From Toxoplasma gondii ME49 (taxonomy: Eukaryota > Apicomplexa > Conoidasida > Eucoccidiorida > Sarcocystidae), in the NCBI RefSeq assembly GCF_000006565.2, contig NC_031477.1, positions 1,008,669-1,072,668 of the forward strand: a stretch of 64,000 bases of DNA, read 5' to 3'. Of this stretch, positions 62,574-64,000 are shown piece by piece (the stretch's first letter is position 1; each line of letters begins with the position of its first letter). Below the pieces are notes generated by a model. That model saw only the letters and a list, made by a program, of their open reading frames with translations. It had not been told where the DNA came from and searched no databases. Position numbers and translations under genes: made by a program.

Positions 62574-64000
62574 TTATTTATCTTTTTCTGACTCATTATA
62601 TTCATTTGAAGACCGGCTGTCTGCTTGACGAGGCATCGAATGAGTTGCCACGAGATTCTCCCAGTCGCGGCGGTTAGCGCCAACAGCCTGCGAATGCCAG
62701 GATAAGTTCACAAAAAAAAGCAGTCTCTTTATGTTATGAGGAGAAACCGCCATGGGACTGAGTAGAGAAGTCAAAGAAGAATCGGGAACGGTTCGACCGT
62801 TATCTTATCTTTGTCCCTACCAAATAGCCTCCCACGCAGATTCACGTCTAGACTGCGTTGTCCGTGGTACACTGTCCACAATGAAGTTGAATACAAACAA
62901 ACGAATTCCCCATGTACTCTCGCACAATAAAGACGCTTAACTTTGCTGACATGCAGATTAGAGGTTATGAGCCAAAACCTGGAGGTGTACCATTTACTAT
63001 GTTGAGGAAGAGCACCAAGCAGCTTTGCCTCGAAAGAAAGGAAGGACAAATGAAAGTACGTGGATGCGTACACGCGCTATGACCTCCCATTTTCCTTCGG
63101 AGGGTACCATGACGCAAAGAGTGGGCAGTGCCTGAATAGCCGCGTCGTCTGCGCTGTCGGGACACTCATCCACATCCATCTTCAAGAACGTCCCCTCGTA
63201 AAAGCCACTAAGCGCCTGTACACAATAACGAAGACGCGCCACAAAACATCACGTTATCAAAACAGCAGCATTCTGATTTCTCCAAGTAACGATATAAGTA
63301 TGTACAAAGATGCTATATATATATATATATATATATATAAACGGATGCATGCCGTATGTGGCGTCATAGAGTCAATGACATCAGGATACTAATGTCTGCC
63401 TGCGAAAACGTAATTTCAATAGACGTACTGTGTGTGACTAAAATCGAAAAGCCATTTCGAAAGAACGTAGTCAGGCATCACTCTTTGAGGGCAGTCTGTA
63501 ACTATCAGGTCGGCATATCTTCGTGAACGTACACAGTGTTGGTTATTCCTCAGCGTAAGAGCCGCCAACACAGTGGGTGTGCCTACGCCTCATATGTACC
63601 TAGTTGCGGCACTGACACGTGTTCCATCTAACTGATGAGATCGACAGGGACATCACTCTGTTTTGGGTGAAAGGAACGTTCCTCCGTGCTTTGGCGACAA
63701 GTGAGGAGCTACAGCCAAATACCTTGTTGTGCGAATTCGCATCCAGACTCGCACGAAGTGTGTTGACGAAGAGAATGTTTGACGTGCGTGGAAATTAGCC
63801 GTTTTATACACCAAGAGTGAAACCAGTCGATCGCGACTGGCAGCACTCATTCTCTTCTACCCGTCAGATTCCCTCCGTATGAATGAATGTAATTTACCTC
63901 GAAAAAGGGGGACATTGCTTTGCACGGTTGACACCACGTAGCGCCGAAGTCAGCAAAAACAATCTGCCGCTTGGGGCCATTTGACAATCGTGTTCGAAGC
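62574..64000 (-). CDS. Thioredoxin (5' end beyond the window)
   Basis: A thiol-disulfide oxidoreductase of the thioredoxin fold. Three exons are visible on the minus strand: 64000-63898 (partial), 63215-63072 and 62687-62574. The two visible introns are phase 0 (GTAAAT and GTACGC donors, ACAG and GCAG acceptors). The active site is in the first visible exon: VFADFGATWCQPCKAMSPFF, with the CxxC reading WCQPC instead of the usual WCGPC. The second exon has the FLKMDVDECPD strand and the cis-proline loop (ALPT). The last has GANRRDWENLV, matching the C-terminal VGANxxxLEELV helix, followed by about 22 extra polar residues ending EKDK. About 119 residues are visible, so only the first few residues of a minimal thioredoxin, or a targeting leader, are missing. 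The location cannot be judged without the N-terminus. Confidence 0.85.
63314..63340. repeat. (TA)n microsatellite in a thioredoxin intron
   Basis: About thirteen TA units lie in the intron between the two upstream visible exons of the thioredoxin gene. Confidence 0.88.

Noticed and set aside
62997..63071. Reading straight through the thioredoxin exon to a stop at 62997
   Set aside because: It gives a tail unlike any thioredoxin, whereas splicing from 63072 to 62687 restores the conserved GAN...W/L-ENLV helix in phase.
1..64000. CRISPR arrays, insertion sequences, retroelements and mitochondrial-DNA insertions
   Set aside because: No regularly spaced direct repeats, transposase or reverse-transcriptase motifs were seen. 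Small mitochondrial insertions cannot be excluded without a search against the organelle genome.

Overview
The window looks like nuclear DNA from a coccidian apicomplexan of the Sarcocystidae (Toxoplasma / Neospora / Hammondia type). Four things point there: intron-rich genes with GTAAGT-like donors and CAG acceptors, roughly balanced base composition, long low-complexity serine/glutamate-rich proteins, and a secreted acidic protein carrying RRL motifs of the TEXEL (ASP5 protease) kind. The species cannot be told from the sequence alone. I see no bacterial operon, CRISPR array, transposon or tRNA.

Eight genes can be modelled by hand. In five of them (1708, 615, 2050, 793 and 582 aa) the exon phases join exactly and the summed coding length is a multiple of three, which supports the splice sites. 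Layout: (1) 1708-8408, minus strand, a 1708-aa coiled-coil protein with a hydrophobic C-terminal region. (2) 11833-15761, plus strand, RNA polymerase III subunit RPC4. (3) 17533-25236, minus strand, a 2050-aa low-complexity protein with an AT-hook-like motif. (4) 27943-35458, plus strand, a twelve-exon 793-aa coiled-coil protein with a basic SFI1/IQ-like helix. (5) 37233-38636, plus strand, an intronless acidic secretory protein with six RxL motifs. (6) 42337-50928, plus strand, acetyl-CoA synthetase in about 16 exons. (7) 55455-60301, plus strand, a six-exon 582-aa protein with one ankyrin-like unit. (8) 62574 to the window end, minus strand, a thioredoxin missing its first exon or exons.

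Genes 1/2 and 3/4 are divergent pairs separated by 2.7-3.4 kb. Genes 2/3 and 7/8 are convergent. Genes 4-7 run in the same direction but each has its own multi-kilobase upstream region, so nothing resembles an operon. The functions are mostly unrelated housekeeping: Pol III transcription, acetyl-CoA supply and thiol redox. They are mixed with lineage-specific structural or secreted proteins.

The points most worth following are the repeated RxL sites in the secreted protein (37.2-38.6 kb), a diverged copy of a coding segment inside an intron of the 793-aa gene, the unresolved N-terminus of acetyl-CoA synthetase, and a possible alternative secreted N-terminus in the 2050-aa gene. Intergenic stretches otherwise hold only microsatellites and short chance ORFs.
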